64,000 nt of DNA from an uncultured Paracoccaceae bacterium (GTDB taxonomy: Bacteria; Pseudomonadota; Alphaproteobacteria; Rhodobacterales; Rhodobacteraceae): assembly GCA_947488175.1 (NCBI GenBank), contig CANKYO010000013.1, positions 1 to 64,000 on the forward strand, given 5' to 3'. Positions 43,488 through 51,806 of the stretch are shown in pieces (position 1 is the first letter of the stretch; each line of letters opens with the position of its first letter). The translations under genes and the position numbers were made by a program. The notes beneath the pieces were generated by a model. It was not told the origin of the DNA and did no database searches. It saw nothing but the letters and a program-made list of their open reading frames with translations.

Positions 43488-43802
43488 CCATTGACTGAAC
43501 GGCTCAGTCGAGAATCCAACGTCTGCTTCGGGCTGATTGTGTTGAAAAACTCCGATTTTGGCGAAAACTGCTCAAAAGTTGGCCCATAGAAAGCCCCTTG
43601 GAAAATCCGGCGAGGGGGTCGGCAAAAACGCTGACTTAGCAATGAGAGAGGCTATGATGGCTCACGATGACCGTTCGGTGTGGAATTGGGCGATGCAATG
43701 GATCTTGGCAGAAAAATGTGGCGGTCGAATTTTGGAGTTTTTCAACACAATCGGCTGGCACCAGTCATCCGACCAAAACCGTCAGATGTCGGCAGCGAGC
43801 CC
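43488..43802. repeat. Repeat family G, copy 1 (split by a MITE)
   Basis: Left part about 43488-43534, ending CCAACGTCTGCTTCGGGCT; right part 43757-43802, GGCACCAGTCATCCGACCAA to GGCAGCGAGCCC. Joined, they match copies 2-4 (45095, 45666, 46371). The MITE sits exactly inside. Confidence 0.65.
43535..43752. mobile_element. 218-bp MITE with 19-bp perfect terminal inverted repeats
   Basis: Left end GATTGTGTTGAAAAACTCC (43535-43553), right end GGAGTTTTTCAACACAATC (43734-43752): perfect inverse complements over 19 bp. GGCT flanks both ends (43531-43534, 43753-43756), a 4-bp target duplication. Removing one GGCT and the element restores TTCGGGCTGGCACCAGTC of the surrounding repeat. There is no transposase; the ends resemble those of IS5/IS1182-like elements (from memory). 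Confidence 0.85.
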
Positions 43803-43959
43803 GAAACAGCCATTCCTATTCAGTGCGGTGTCCGCTCTGTGTCAGTACCGGTTTTCTCCAAAACCCCGTCATCGACAACCCGAAAGCTTAGGACAGAATC
43901 CAATGCGTTCATTCGATTGGTTGGCGTCCGTACATCAACGACGATCAAGACCACTTGCA

Positions 43960-44595
43960 TCATACTTCCACATGCTCATGGTCGGTCATCCCCCGCCGCT
44001 CCGCCAAGGCTTGGCGCACGATCTGGAAGGCCGATGATAGGAACAATCCGGCCATGATGGTTGCCACGATCAGGTCAGGCCAGCCCGTCGCCGTGCCCCA
44101 CACACCAAGTGCTGCAAACATCACTGCCACGTTCCCAATCGCGTCATTGCGCGAACATAGCCAAACCGACCGGACATTGGCATCACCGTCCTTGTAACGA
44201 ACCAACAGCAATACGCTTGCCACATTGGTGAGCAGCGCAAGAAAGCCGACGATACCCATGATCTCTGCGGTGGGGACGCCAACATAGAATACGCGATAGA
44301 CCGTCGATCCGAACACCCAAAGACCCATCAGAAGAAGGCTGACGCCTTTGAACAATGCCGCGTTCGTTCGCGCGCGGAGCGATGCCCCGATGACTGCAAG
44401 TGAAATTCCGTAGGTCAGCGCATCGCCCGCAAAGTCGAGGGCGTCGGCTTGCAACGCTTGAGACTTGGCCAGATGGCCCGCTGTCATCTCGACAAAGAAC
44501 ATCGTCGCGTTGAGCGCAATGACGATCCACAGCCGCCTTTTGTAATCATCTGAAACGCCGTCAAACTTGGCATCATGTCCGCAGCAACCTGCCAT
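43960..44595 (-). CDS. Cation diffusion facilitator family exporter
   Basis: A 211-residue CDF protein with about six helices: RLWIVIALNATMFFVEMTAGHLAKSQALQADALDFAGDALTYGISL carries the metal-site Asp residues (A-D-A-L-D-F-A-G-D), and SRNDAIGNVAVMFAALGVW the second set (N-D). His ends (CCGHDAKFDG, DHEHVEV) may bind metal. It lacks the long cytoplasmic domain of larger CDFs. It exports Zn, Co or Cd type ions. Its promoter, at 44626-44656, is of the MerR class. Confidence 0.87.
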   Translation of the reverse strand: MAGCCGHDAKFDGVSDDYKRRLWIVIALNATMFFVEMTAGHLAKSQALQADALDFAGDALTYGISLAVIGASLRARTNAALFKGVSLLLMGLWVFGSTVYRVFYVGVPTAEIMGIVGFLALLTNVASVLLLVRYKDGDANVRSVWLCSRNDAIGNVAVMFAALGVWGTATGWPDLIVATIMAGLFLSSAFQIVRQALAERRGMTDHEHVEV

Positions 44596-44625
44596 GGGAA
44601 TCCTCTTTCATCTTTGGTTGCGCAT

Positions 44626-44656
44626 AGTGTAATGTCTCTAGTGACTAGAGGTTCAA
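44626..44656 (-). promoter_or_regulatory. MerR-type promoter of the CDF gene
   Basis: Reading the minus strand: -35 TTGAAC (44656-44651), a 19-bp spacer, -10 TACACT (44631-44626). The spacer holds the perfect dyad CTCTAGT-C-ACTAGAG (44636-44650). An overlong spacer with a central dyad is how MerR activators work: metal-bound protein untwists the DNA. Confidence 0.82.
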
Positions 44657-44667
44657 GAGGTTTCTTT

Positions 44668-45084
44668 ATGTTTTCCATCGGCGAGCTTGCAAAGCGCACA
44701 AAGGTCAAGGTTCCGACAATCCGGTATTACGAGGAAATGGGGTTATTGGCCGAGGCAGAACGCACGTCCGGTAACCAACGGCGATACGACAAAGTTGGGT
44801 TAGAGCGGCTGAGTTTCATCCGCCATGCGCGTGACCTTGGGTTTTCGATTGAAGCGATTTCGTCGTTGATCGAACTGCAAGATCATCCAGACCGATCGTG
44901 CGAGGCTGCGACGGACATTGCAACGTCTCAACTTGAAGAAGTGCGCGCGAAGATCAAACGTTTAAGAACACTTGAAAAGGAACTCAGCCGGATATCGAAA
45001 GGCTGCGACGGTGGTGGCCTAACGGAGGACTGCTATGTGCTGGCGTCATTGGCCGATCACAACTTGTGCGACCGAGAACACTAG
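44668..45084 (+). CDS. MerR family heavy-metal regulator
   Basis: A 138-residue MerR regulator: FSIGELAKRTKVKVPTIRYYEEMGLL (helix-turn-helix), wing RTSGNQRRYDKVGLERLSFIRHARDLGFSI, and metal-binding Cys in RSCEAATDIA plus SKGCDG, TEDCYV and HNLCDREH. The C-terminal Cys set suits Zn/Cd/Pb or Co sensing. ATG 44668 is the family start. It is divergent from the CDF gene and should control both across the dyad at 44636-44650. Confidence 0.87.
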   Translation: MFSIGELAKRTKVKVPTIRYYEEMGLLAEAERTSGNQRRYDKVGLERLSFIRHARDLGFSIEAISSLIELQDHPDRSCEAATDIATSQLEEVRAKIKRLRTLEKELSRISKGCDGGGLTEDCYVLASLADHNLCDREH

Positions 45085-45094
45085 AAACCCTAAT

Positions 45095-45229
45095 TGCGGA
45101 CATTACACTCACTAAAATGAACGGCAGCAAAGTCCCACTGACGGGCCAATCCAGCCCGGAGATCGAATGGCCGGTTCGGGCTGGCACCAGTCAACTGACC
45201 AAATCAGTCAGATGTCGGTAGAGAGCCCA
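45095..45229. repeat. Repeat family G, copy 2
   Basis: GAACGGCAGCAAAGTCCC (from 45119), then GATCGAATGGCCGGTTCGGG, CTGGCACCAGTCAACTGACC and GTCAGATGTCGG. It shares about 85 aligned bases with copy 4 with few differences. Non-coding, between the MerR and VOC genes. Confidence 0.7.
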
Positions 45230-45276
45230 TTTTGTTGAATGCTGCAAATTGCACCGACGTCTGTTATCAGTTCAGG

Positions 45277-45657
45277 ATGGAAGCTCCGCGGAAACCAATT
45301 TCGTTCATAGCAACTGACAGCCCAGACGAGGCGACGATTTTCTATGCCGATGTTTTGGGCCTTGAGCTGCGTGAAGCATCTCCCTTCGCACTGGTCTTTA
45401 GCGATGGCGATCAAACCCTTCGGGTACAAATCGTCGCTGCGCTTGAACCCACGTCGCACACCGTTCACGGTTGGCAGGTTGCAAATATCTCGGATGAGAT
45501 AGAGGCATTGGTTTCGAAAGGCGCGACTTTTCAACGCTTCGGTCAACTTCCTCAAGATGAACTTGGCATCTGGACCACACGAGATGGTCACAAAATCGCA
45601 TGGTTCACCGACCCGAGCGGAAACATCCTTTCATTAACTCAGCTCGGAAAAACATAG
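45277..45657 (+). CDS. VOC family protein
   Basis: A 126-residue glyoxalase-fold protein: PISFIATDSPDEATIFYADVLGLELREA at the start, VHGWQVANISDEIEALVSKGATFQRF and HKIAWFTDPSGNILSLTQ at the end. Substrate unknown. ATG 45277 gives the usual family start. Repeats of family G lie on both sides. Confidence 0.83.
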   Translation: MEAPRKPISFIATDSPDEATIFYADVLGLELREASPFALVFSDGDQTLRVQIVAALEPTSHTVHGWQVANISDEIEALVSKGATFQRFGQLPQDELGIWTTRDGHKIAWFTDPSGNILSLTQLGKT

Positions 45658-45665
45658 CCCACATA

Positions 45666-45800
45666 GAGCGGACTTTGAACAAAACCAAATGAATGGCAGA
45701 AAAGTCCCGCTCCGCAGGCTTTCGAAGGTCGCGAACCAACGTCAGGTTTGGGCTGACACCGGTCAACTGACCAAAACCGCCAGATGTCAGGAACGAGCCT
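45666..45800. repeat. Repeat family G, copy 3
   Basis: GAGCGGACTTTGAAC at 45666, GAATGGCAGAAAAGTCCCGC, then GAACCAACGTCAGGTTTGGG and CTGACACCGGTCAACTGACC, CCGCCAGATGTCAGGAACGA. Its middle is closest to the left half of copy 1. Confidence 0.65.
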
Positions 45801-45810
45801 AATGTGATAT

Positions 45811-46323
45811 TCAGGCGCGGCGCAAAAATAGGTAGCCGCGACGAGACACTTCCGTGGTCCAATCGGCCAAATGGCTCGAATGGACCGCCGCAAATTCTTG
45901 AATATTGGAGGCTTCGTCAGCGATCAGTACCCAGCCGTTCTGGCGTACATGATCAAGCATTGTCTTCAATACCGTCAGCCGTGTCGGAAGTGGCAGCATG
46001 TGCAATGTTCGGTCAATCAAAATGATGTCGAATTCGCTTTTGGGCTCGAAGGTCGCTAGATCAGCTACAATACCTTCAATCGGCAAATTCTCATTCGTAG
46101 CTACCGCTTTGAGATCGCGGATACCATTTGGGGAGATATCCACCCCGACAACATGGTGGCCCTTTCGTGCGATGAAAATTGCATCGCGACCTTGTCCGCA
46201 TCCGACATCCAAAACACGTAGGTCGTGCCGATCTAGTCGGTCAAAGAAATCCACGAAAATCGAGGCTGGTTGGCCCAAGGCGTCGTGGGTCTCACCATAG
46301 AGTCTGTCGTAATCGTAAACCAT
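45811..46323 (-). CDS. Class I SAM-dependent methyltransferase
   Basis: A 170-residue methyltransferase. Motif I is LRVLDVGCGQGRDAIFIARKG, then VVGVDISPNGIRDL, NLPIEGIVADLATFEPKSEFDIILIDRTLHML. Length suits a small-molecule methyltransferase. Substrate unknown. Stand-alone between two family G repeats. Confidence 0.86.
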   Translation of the reverse strand: MVYDYDRLYGETHDALGQPASIFVDFFDRLDRHDLRVLDVGCGQGRDAIFIARKGHHVVGVDISPNGIRDLKAVATNENLPIEGIVADLATFEPKSEFDIILIDRTLHMLPLPTRLTVLKTMLDHVRQNGWVLIADEASNIQEFAAVHSSHLADWTTEVSRRGYLFLRRA

Positions 46324-46370
46324 GAGATCAACGTTAGTAGATTGCCCGTCGAATACCTAAGCGACTTTTC

Positions 46371-46483
46371 CCTGAACGGCGGCTTCGTCCGCGCGACTGG
46401 CCAATCCTGCCCAGAGATCGAATGGCCGGTTCGGGCTGGCACCAGTCATCCGACCAAAACCGTCAGTTGTCGGCAGCAAGCCC
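46371..46483. repeat. Repeat family G, copy 4
   Basis: CTGAACGGCGGCTTCGTCCG, ACTGGCCAATCCTGCCCAGA, GATCGAATGGCCGGTTCGGG, CTGGCACCAGTCATCCGACC, CGTCAGTTGTCGGCAGCAAG. This is the best preserved together with copy 2. Confidence 0.7.
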
Positions 46484-46519
46484 ATACTTCTACAATTCTG
46501 TGGCACAGCGAACGTCAGC

Positions 46520-47505
46520 TTAAGGTGCGCGGGCAGCAGTCACGATCTGTTTCATGTGGCGCATGTCGGTCCCACAACACCCCCCAAAACCTGAATATGT
46601 GGAAACCTTCGTCTGATATCGGAAAGCTGAACACCTAGCTCGGTCGGATTGCCGTCGTCCAGTTCTTCGGCTTCGTCCAGCTCGGCATGGCTACAGCGAG
46701 AGGCATTGGCAATGAAACCTCTTACACGCTGCATCCACGGTGCGTCTTCGAGGACTCCGGAAAAACGCTCAGGATGGGCGCAGTTGATCATGAAGTAGGC
46801 TGCATAGCTGTCAGTCGCAGCATCGACCTCCTTTATTGCTTCCTCTAGCGCATCTCCGGTTGGCAACCGCCCGTCGGTTTCCACTGTGAAAGAAATGATC
46901 ACCGGTAGCCCAAACCGGCGGGCCGCCCTAACCATCCCGATCGCTTCAGATGGATACGCCAAAGTGTATCCGCTGATCACATCAACTTCTGTTTCTGCCA
47001 ATGCCGATATTTGCTCTAAATGATAGCGTTCTGCCCCATCCGAGTTCATTTGCGCTTCCGGGGCATAGGCATCTTCGCGCGGCCCAATATTTGCACTGAT
47101 GACCGTTGGGGAGTGGCCGCTTTCCGAACGAACTGCCGCCATCATGGCGACTGCATCTTGATTGAGCTTTTTGAGGTCGCTGGAAGCGTATCCCAGCGCA
47201 GCCCCGCGATCTCGGTTTGCAACCCATGTCGGGCTTTCTAGAATGACGCCGGTACCCGCTTCTTTGCCTAGTGCGATTAGGTCTTTCAGATACCCTCTGA
47301 GAATTTCTCGACCCTCTGTGGTTTTCAAAAGCGGGTATGAGGCAAATCCCGGCAGGTCTATTCCGTGATTGAATATCAAGTCGGTTTCCATACCGACATA
47401 GGCCAAGAACATGTCGGCATTGCTGGGAGGAAAAGGGTCTCGATAAATTGACAACGTGGTGGACCTATCGCCTGAATTGCCCTCAGACCATAACAACCAG
47501 TTCAT
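46520..47505 (-). pseudogene. Homocysteine S-methyltransferase family protein with frameshift in a G tract
   Basis: The first 309 residues are a homocysteine-binding barrel (GMETDLIFNHGIDLPGFASY, VISANIGPREDAY, Cys242 in FMINCAHPERF as first zinc ligand). The zinc pair should follow in GGCCGT, but a run of six G (46580-46585 on the complement) is one base short: the frame reads GGVVGPTCAT and stops at 46552. With seven G it reads LGGCCGTDMRHMKQIVTAAR and stops at 46520. Either a real frameshift, a phase-variable tract or a sequencing error. Confidence 0.78.
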
Positions 47506-48130
47506 GACGTGTCACTGATGCAGCCTCAAAGATGCAGCCATTGGCGCAACCGCAGCGAAGGCTCACTTCGTCTCCAGACTGTGATTTCGAGCAACTCCAA
47601 GTTTTGCACTTGTAGCGAATGCCCGCAATGCGGGCTGCGACTGCAGCATCTGAAGACCACGCTCAATGTCCGGAATGGGCCGTCCACGTTGTACTGACGG
47701 AACGTGAAAATCAAATTCTTCGATGAAGCCGACAACAGCCCAAGATAATCACCGTCATCTTGAACTCCCGAAGCTTTTATGGTGAATGGATGTTTACTAA
47801 TCAATGCGTGCTATCTAGTTGTCTTAGAACGATATTATAACATGATGGACGTGTTATGAATTTGTGTAACTGCGCCTTCGACTAGTAAAAGAACGATCGT
47901 TGTCAAAACGGCCAGTGGAAAAAATGTATTGTGGTTTCCGCGAAGCCGCTCCTAATTTACAGACTTAAAGAGGATGAGGCCTTCCCAGAATGCATCACCC
48001 CTCAACGCGGTTTTCTAGGCTGAGACAGCCGACGTTGCCGTTCATTGCCAACGCAGCGAGTTGTCATTTCGAACACCTATTGAACGGCAGCCTCAGGTGG
48101 AAGATGTCGAAAAGATAGCCATCGTCACAC
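47506..48130. other. Gene-free stretch upstream of the exopolysaccharide locus
   Basis: No coding frame is convincing. It contains decayed repeat pieces (CTGCGACTGCAGCATC near 47640) and a hairpin GCCCGC-AAT-GCGGGC at about 47619-47633. The part 47800-48000 is AT-rich with no motif I can name. Confidence 0.4.
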
Positions 48131-49387
48131 CTATGATCGATGCCCAGTTTCGCGCGCGTGAATTCCCAGAATGACCAAAACCGGCCACAGCATATAGGCC
48201 TCGATTTCTATATTTTCCCCAAAGGACAAGAGCGTCAGCGTCATCATGATGCCCATCGGCAACCGACCGCGTGGGCCTTTGGCTGCGTCAATGATCGCGA
48301 TCAGGGTTTGCCAGACGAACGGAACCAGCAGGGCCAGCATGCCGACGACACCTTTAACAAACAACAATCCCCACCACGTGTGATGGCTGCCAATCGGCAT
48401 GTATTCCACCAAATGCGGCCCCGGCTGCACCCGTCCGTGCCCAAACCAGAAAGCTTCGTTGATCCAACGCTCACCCGCAATGCGCTGCAGTGTTTCCCGC
48501 ACGCGGGTGCTGTCGGCCCGTGCGCCTTTGAATGCTGCAATCACCTCCCCCGCCGCTGACGCTAAGGCCGCTCCAACGATGGCCAGTGATGCGGTCAGCC
48601 CCGCCACCATTTGCCAGGCCCATCCGCGCAGGATCAGTGGCATCATCCGCGGACCAATCGTGCAAGCAACCAATCCAACCAGCCCCATGCGCGACTTGGA
48701 CGCGACGATCATCAATATGCCCGCAGCGATGCCGATCGTTTTCCATTTGATCGCCTTCTCTTCCAGCGCAAACAGGATCATGACGACACCTAGTAACGCT
48801 GCAAATGGCGACCAAGGTGCGTAAAACTGCCAGCGCGGTGTCCAGCTGGACGGATCGTATGTGAAGAAATAGACGCTGAAATATTCGGGCCCCGGCCCGC
48901 CGATGGCTTTGAATGGTGAGGTGAAGATTTTTTCGGGCAGCCCAATATGCGGCGCGGCCAGCAAAATGGGCGCCAATATCAATGTGCCCAACCCGATCAC
49001 GCATTGCCCCCGGATCAGAACCTCTCTGCGGATGGGAAGCACGGCGCCGGCCAATGGAAACAGCGCCATCAAGGCCCAGCCTTTGGCCCAGCCAATCGTT
49101 GATTTGATGGTTTGCACGATGCCCAATGACCAATCGAGATGACCGACCCACAGGGCAACAAGCATCACGAACATGCCGATGATCCACGCCCAGATGACAG
49201 GCGGGATACGCCCTGTGGCCCGGAGATCCGGGCGCATCGCGGGTCCAAGAAACAGCGCCAAGACCGCCAGCCCACCCAGGACCCACGCCAGAACCGGGCC
49301 GACCACATACAGCGCGCCAATGGCGTAGAACGGCCAAGTGTAGACAAGGGTTTTGTAGACCAATCGCTCGACCGGGTTCATGATCAT
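48131..49387 (-). CDS. O-antigen ligase/polymerase-like membrane protein (Wzy type)
   Basis: A 418-residue protein with ten or more membrane segments (FYAIGALYVVGPVLAWVLGGLAVLAL, IGIAAGILMIVASKSRMGLVGLVAC) and a periplasmic loop with WINEAFWFGHGRVQPGPHLVEYMPIGSHHTWWGLL, the Wzy_C/WaaL-type region (H-x-x-W). It probably polymerises or ligates the exopolysaccharide repeat unit. ATG 49387 overlaps the stop of the chain-length gene by one base. Confidence 0.82.
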   Translation of the reverse strand: MIMNPVERLVYKTLVYTWPFYAIGALYVVGPVLAWVLGGLAVLALFLGPAMRPDLRATGRIPPVIWAWIIGMFVMLVALWVGHLDWSLGIVQTIKSTIGWAKGWALMALFPLAGAVLPIRREVLIRGQCVIGLGTLILAPILLAAPHIGLPEKIFTSPFKAIGGPGPEYFSVYFFTYDPSSWTPRWQFYAPWSPFAALLGVVMILFALEEKAIKWKTIGIAAGILMIVASKSRMGLVGLVACTIGPRMMPLILRGWAWQMVAGLTASLAIVGAALASAAGEVIAAFKGARADSTRVRETLQRIAGERWINEAFWFGHGRVQPGPHLVEYMPIGSHHTWWGLLFVKGVVGMLALLVPFVWQTLIAIIDAAKGPRGRLPMGIMMTLTLLSFGENIEIEAYMLWPVLVILGIHARETGHRS

Positions 49388-50829
49388 CAGGCCACTCCGG
49401 TCGTTTTCTTGATCAGCGTTGTGATGATGGCGGACCGGGTCCAGCCAAGCAGTAAACCGATAATCATCATGAAGGTTGCAGCCCCACCCGCCGCAATGGC
49501 GAGTTTGCGGTTCGGAGATGAGGGTGCGTCAGGCAATGACGGATTTTCAAGCACCTGAACCAGCGGGTATGACGCGTAGACATCAGACTTTGTCGTCTGT
49601 GTTCGGGCAATTGCCGATGCAAAAACTGCCTCTGCCACGGAGAAATCCCGCTGCAAATCCTGAAGAAGTGCGGCGGCTGAGGCCATCTCATCCAGTCGCG
49701 CGGATTGCGCGGTGTTTTGCGCAACCATGGCGTCAAACTGTTCCTTCGCGCCCATGTATTTTGCATGCATGCCAACCAATTCGGCCAACAGCGCTGCGCG
49801 TTCGCCGTTGGGTGCGACATCCAATCCTGCCAATTGCGCGGCAGAAAGCCCTGTCAAACCGACGGCACGCGCTGTTGCCGCGCCATCTGCCTGTGCCTTG
49901 GCACGCCCGGCGTCTTGGACCTTTGGATGGCTTGTACCATATTGCGACAATGCATCAGCAAGGTCAGCCGCATGATCTGCCGCCTGATCGATCAGCTGTC
50001 GGTATTCATTGTCCGCAAACAGTTTCAACGTGACTGCGGCCAAGGACACATCGATGCCCAAGCTAACCGCTAACGCATTCAAGGCCGCTTCTTGTTCAAA
50101 GACGATGGCCTGCTGATTGCGAAGTTCAGCCTCTAGTATCGTGTGTTGGGCCAACAACGCGTCATATTGCGCGACAGACAAAAGCCCGGTCGAAGCCTGT
50201 AGGTCTTCGATGTCAATACGCGTCGACGCCACTGAATCGCGGTAGTCTTGAATGGCGCCCAGACTGCTATCTTCTCGGGTTTGTTGTTCGTCAGCACGTA
50301 GCGCATCTAATTCGGCAAAGAAGGCCGCCAGAATAGCATCGCCGCGCGCTTGCGCCTCTGCCGGTGATCCGCCTGTCGTCTCAAAATGGATCAGGCTGGT
50401 TTGATCCACCAGATTGACCCGGGGCCTGCCAAGATCAGCCCGCGACAAATCAAGACTGTCCGCTGCCGCATCAACAATGCGGTCGGCATCCAGCAGGCGT
50501 TTATATGTCTCTGTCGGGCTGACAGCGTTACTGGCAAAAGCCGAGTTTGCGTAGGAAGAGGCTTGGCCGATCCCATTTAGGTTCATCGATGCCGATGCCC
50601 CCGACCCCGGCAAGATCAAGGACGTCGTCGATTTATAGGTAAGCGGAGCGGCCTTAAGGTAGCCGGTGATCGGCCCCCAAATGGCTGCCCCGCCAAGAAG
50701 CGCAAACGCGATGTAGCGGGGCAACCGCCCCAAATCCGCCAGTTTGCCGCCAATGATTGCGCGCTTTAATCGTCCCTTAACTGTAGGGGCGTCCAGGTTC
50801 GTGAGTGGTGGATGTATCGCTGTTGTCAT
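49387..50829 (-). CDS. Polysaccharide chain-length/GumC-like (Wzz) protein without kinase
   Basis: A 480-residue protein: two membrane helices (about 36-57, YIAFALLGGAAIWGPITGYL; about 444-466, LAIAAGGAATFMMIIGLLLG) enclosing a Wzz domain with long coiled coils (DSVASTRIDIEDLQASTG, RQLIDQAADHAADLADALSQYGTSHPKV). Pro-rich LPDAPSSPNRKLA before the last helix is the Wzz motif. There is no tyrosine-kinase domain. Ribosome-binding site AAGGAG. A CTATCC-type dyad lies 100 bases upstream. Confidence 0.85.
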   Translation of the reverse strand: MTTAIHPPLTNLDAPTVKGRLKRAIIGGKLADLGRLPRYIAFALLGGAAIWGPITGYLKAAPLTYKSTTSLILPGSGASASMNLNGIGQASSYANSAFASNAVSPTETYKRLLDADRIVDAAADSLDLSRADLGRPRVNLVDQTSLIHFETTGGSPAEAQARGDAILAAFFAELDALRADEQQTREDSSLGAIQDYRDSVASTRIDIEDLQASTGLLSVAQYDALLAQHTILEAELRNQQAIVFEQEAALNALAVSLGIDVSLAAVTLKLFADNEYRQLIDQAADHAADLADALSQYGTSHPKVQDAGRAKAQADGAATARAVGLTGLSAAQLAGLDVAPNGERAALLAELVGMHAKYMGAKEQFDAMVAQNTAQSARLDEMASAAALLQDLQRDFSVAEAVFASAIARTQTTKSDVYASYPLVQVLENPSLPDAPSSPNRKLAIAAGGAATFMMIIGLLLGWTRSAIITTLIKKTTGVA

Positions 50830-50921
50830 CGGGCATCTCCTTGCCTGAAAACACTAGCGGTATGGGCTGCCGATTGCGCGGACGCGAAAGCCTTGTTTGG
50901 CAGGACAATGGGGCACGCCCC

Positions 50922-50937
50922 CTACCCGTTCGGATAG
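50922..50937. promoter_or_regulatory. CTATCC-N4-GGATAG dyad, site 1
   Basis: CTACCCGTTCGGATAG, one mismatch from the consensus. It lies between the response-regulator stop (50939) and the GumC-like start (50829), centred 100 bases upstream of that start. Confidence 0.6.
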
Positions 50938-50938
50938 T

Positions 50939-51553
50939 TCAGAACAGGCCAGCCTCGCGGGCAGTCAAAGCCGCTTGCGTGCGGTTGGTTGCATCGACTT
51001 TGCGAAACAGGGTCTTCATATGCAGCTTCACGGTTGGTTCAGTAATATCCAGATCGCGGGCGATTTCCTTGTTGGATTTGCCTTCAGTCAGACCTTTGAG
51101 CACCTCAAGCTCTCTGGCGGATAGTTTGTCTGCCAGCGGGTTGCTTGGGGTCTCTTCGACCGCTGTCATGAAATCAACAGGCGCGTATTGTTCGCCCATG
51201 GCCATGAAACGGACGGCGTTGATCATGGACTTGGCCGACAAGGTCTTGGGCACAAATCCGGCTGCCCCCGCCTCTAACGCTTGTTCGGCGATTTCACGTT
51301 TCGCCTCGCCAGAGATCAGGGCCACCCGCTGGCCACCCTCCATTTCCAGCGTCCGGATCAATCCGCTGAGCCCGTTCATGCCGGGCATGTTGTAGTCCAG
51401 CAAGATCAGATCATAGGGCTCATCGGATGTAATGCGTGTATGGGCCGCGTCCAATGTGCCGACAGCGGCTGTTTCGATGCCGTTTTCGCTCTGCAAGTAC
51501 AGAACCAGCATGTCTCTGAGCAGGTCGTGATCGTCAGCAATGAGTACGCGCAC
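50939..51553 (-). CDS. NarL/FixJ (LuxR-type) response regulator
   Basis: A 204-residue two-domain regulator. Receiver: Asp7, Asp8, phosphoacceptor Asp53 (LLDYNMPGMNG), Lys103 (FVPKT). Output: LuxR helix-turn-helix at about 143-204 (LSARELEVLKGLTEGKSNKEIARDLDITEPTVKLHM). Its own promoter region has the dyad at 51645-51660, centred 100 bases upstream. It probably acts with the hybrid kinase at 54755-57265 to control the locus, binding the CTATCC dyads (inference). Confidence 0.88.
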   Translation of the reverse strand: MRVLIADDHDLLRDMLVLYLQSENGIETAAVGTLDAAHTRITSDEPYDLILLDYNMPGMNGLSGLIRTLEMEGGQRVALISGEAKREIAEQALEAGAAGFVPKTLSAKSMINAVRFMAMGEQYAPVDFMTAVEETPSNPLADKLSARELEVLKGLTEGKSNKEIARDLDITEPTVKLHMKTLFRKVDATNRTQAALTAREAGLF

Positions 51554-51644
51554 AGATTATTCCTTTTTAACGCACGCGCCCCCGCGTGCTGCGATCATAC
51601 ACCTCTTAGGTGTGTTGCGTCACCCACGAATTCGGTGATGCATC

Positions 51645-51660
51645 CTATCCGGATGGATAG
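51645..51660. promoter_or_regulatory. CTATCC-N4-GGATAG dyad, site 2
   Basis: CTATCCGGATGGATAG, arms perfect. It lies between the divergent response regulator (start 51553) and the WecG fusion gene (start 51807). A possible -35 TTGACA at 51674-51679 follows on the + strand, placing the dyad where class I activators bind. Confidence 0.7.
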
Positions 51661-51806
51661 TTTTCCGTCGAATTTGACAAAAATTTAGCTCATCAGCGCC
51701 AATCCTCTCTCCTCTGACCCACGCACCTGTCCCGTCGCTTCGTTGAGCGGTCGCAGCCTTTCCCACAACCTTAGGTCAACAGAAATCAAACCTAAGGACG
51801 ACCCAG

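Noticed and set aside
43558-44037. A 159-codon frame across the MITE
   Set aside because: It runs through the terminal repeats, a family G repeat and into the antisense of the CDF gene, so it cannot be one real gene.
48471-49337. A 288-codon frame on the - strand
   Set aside because: Out-of-frame shadow of the Wzy-like gene, rich in Arg/Gly/His.
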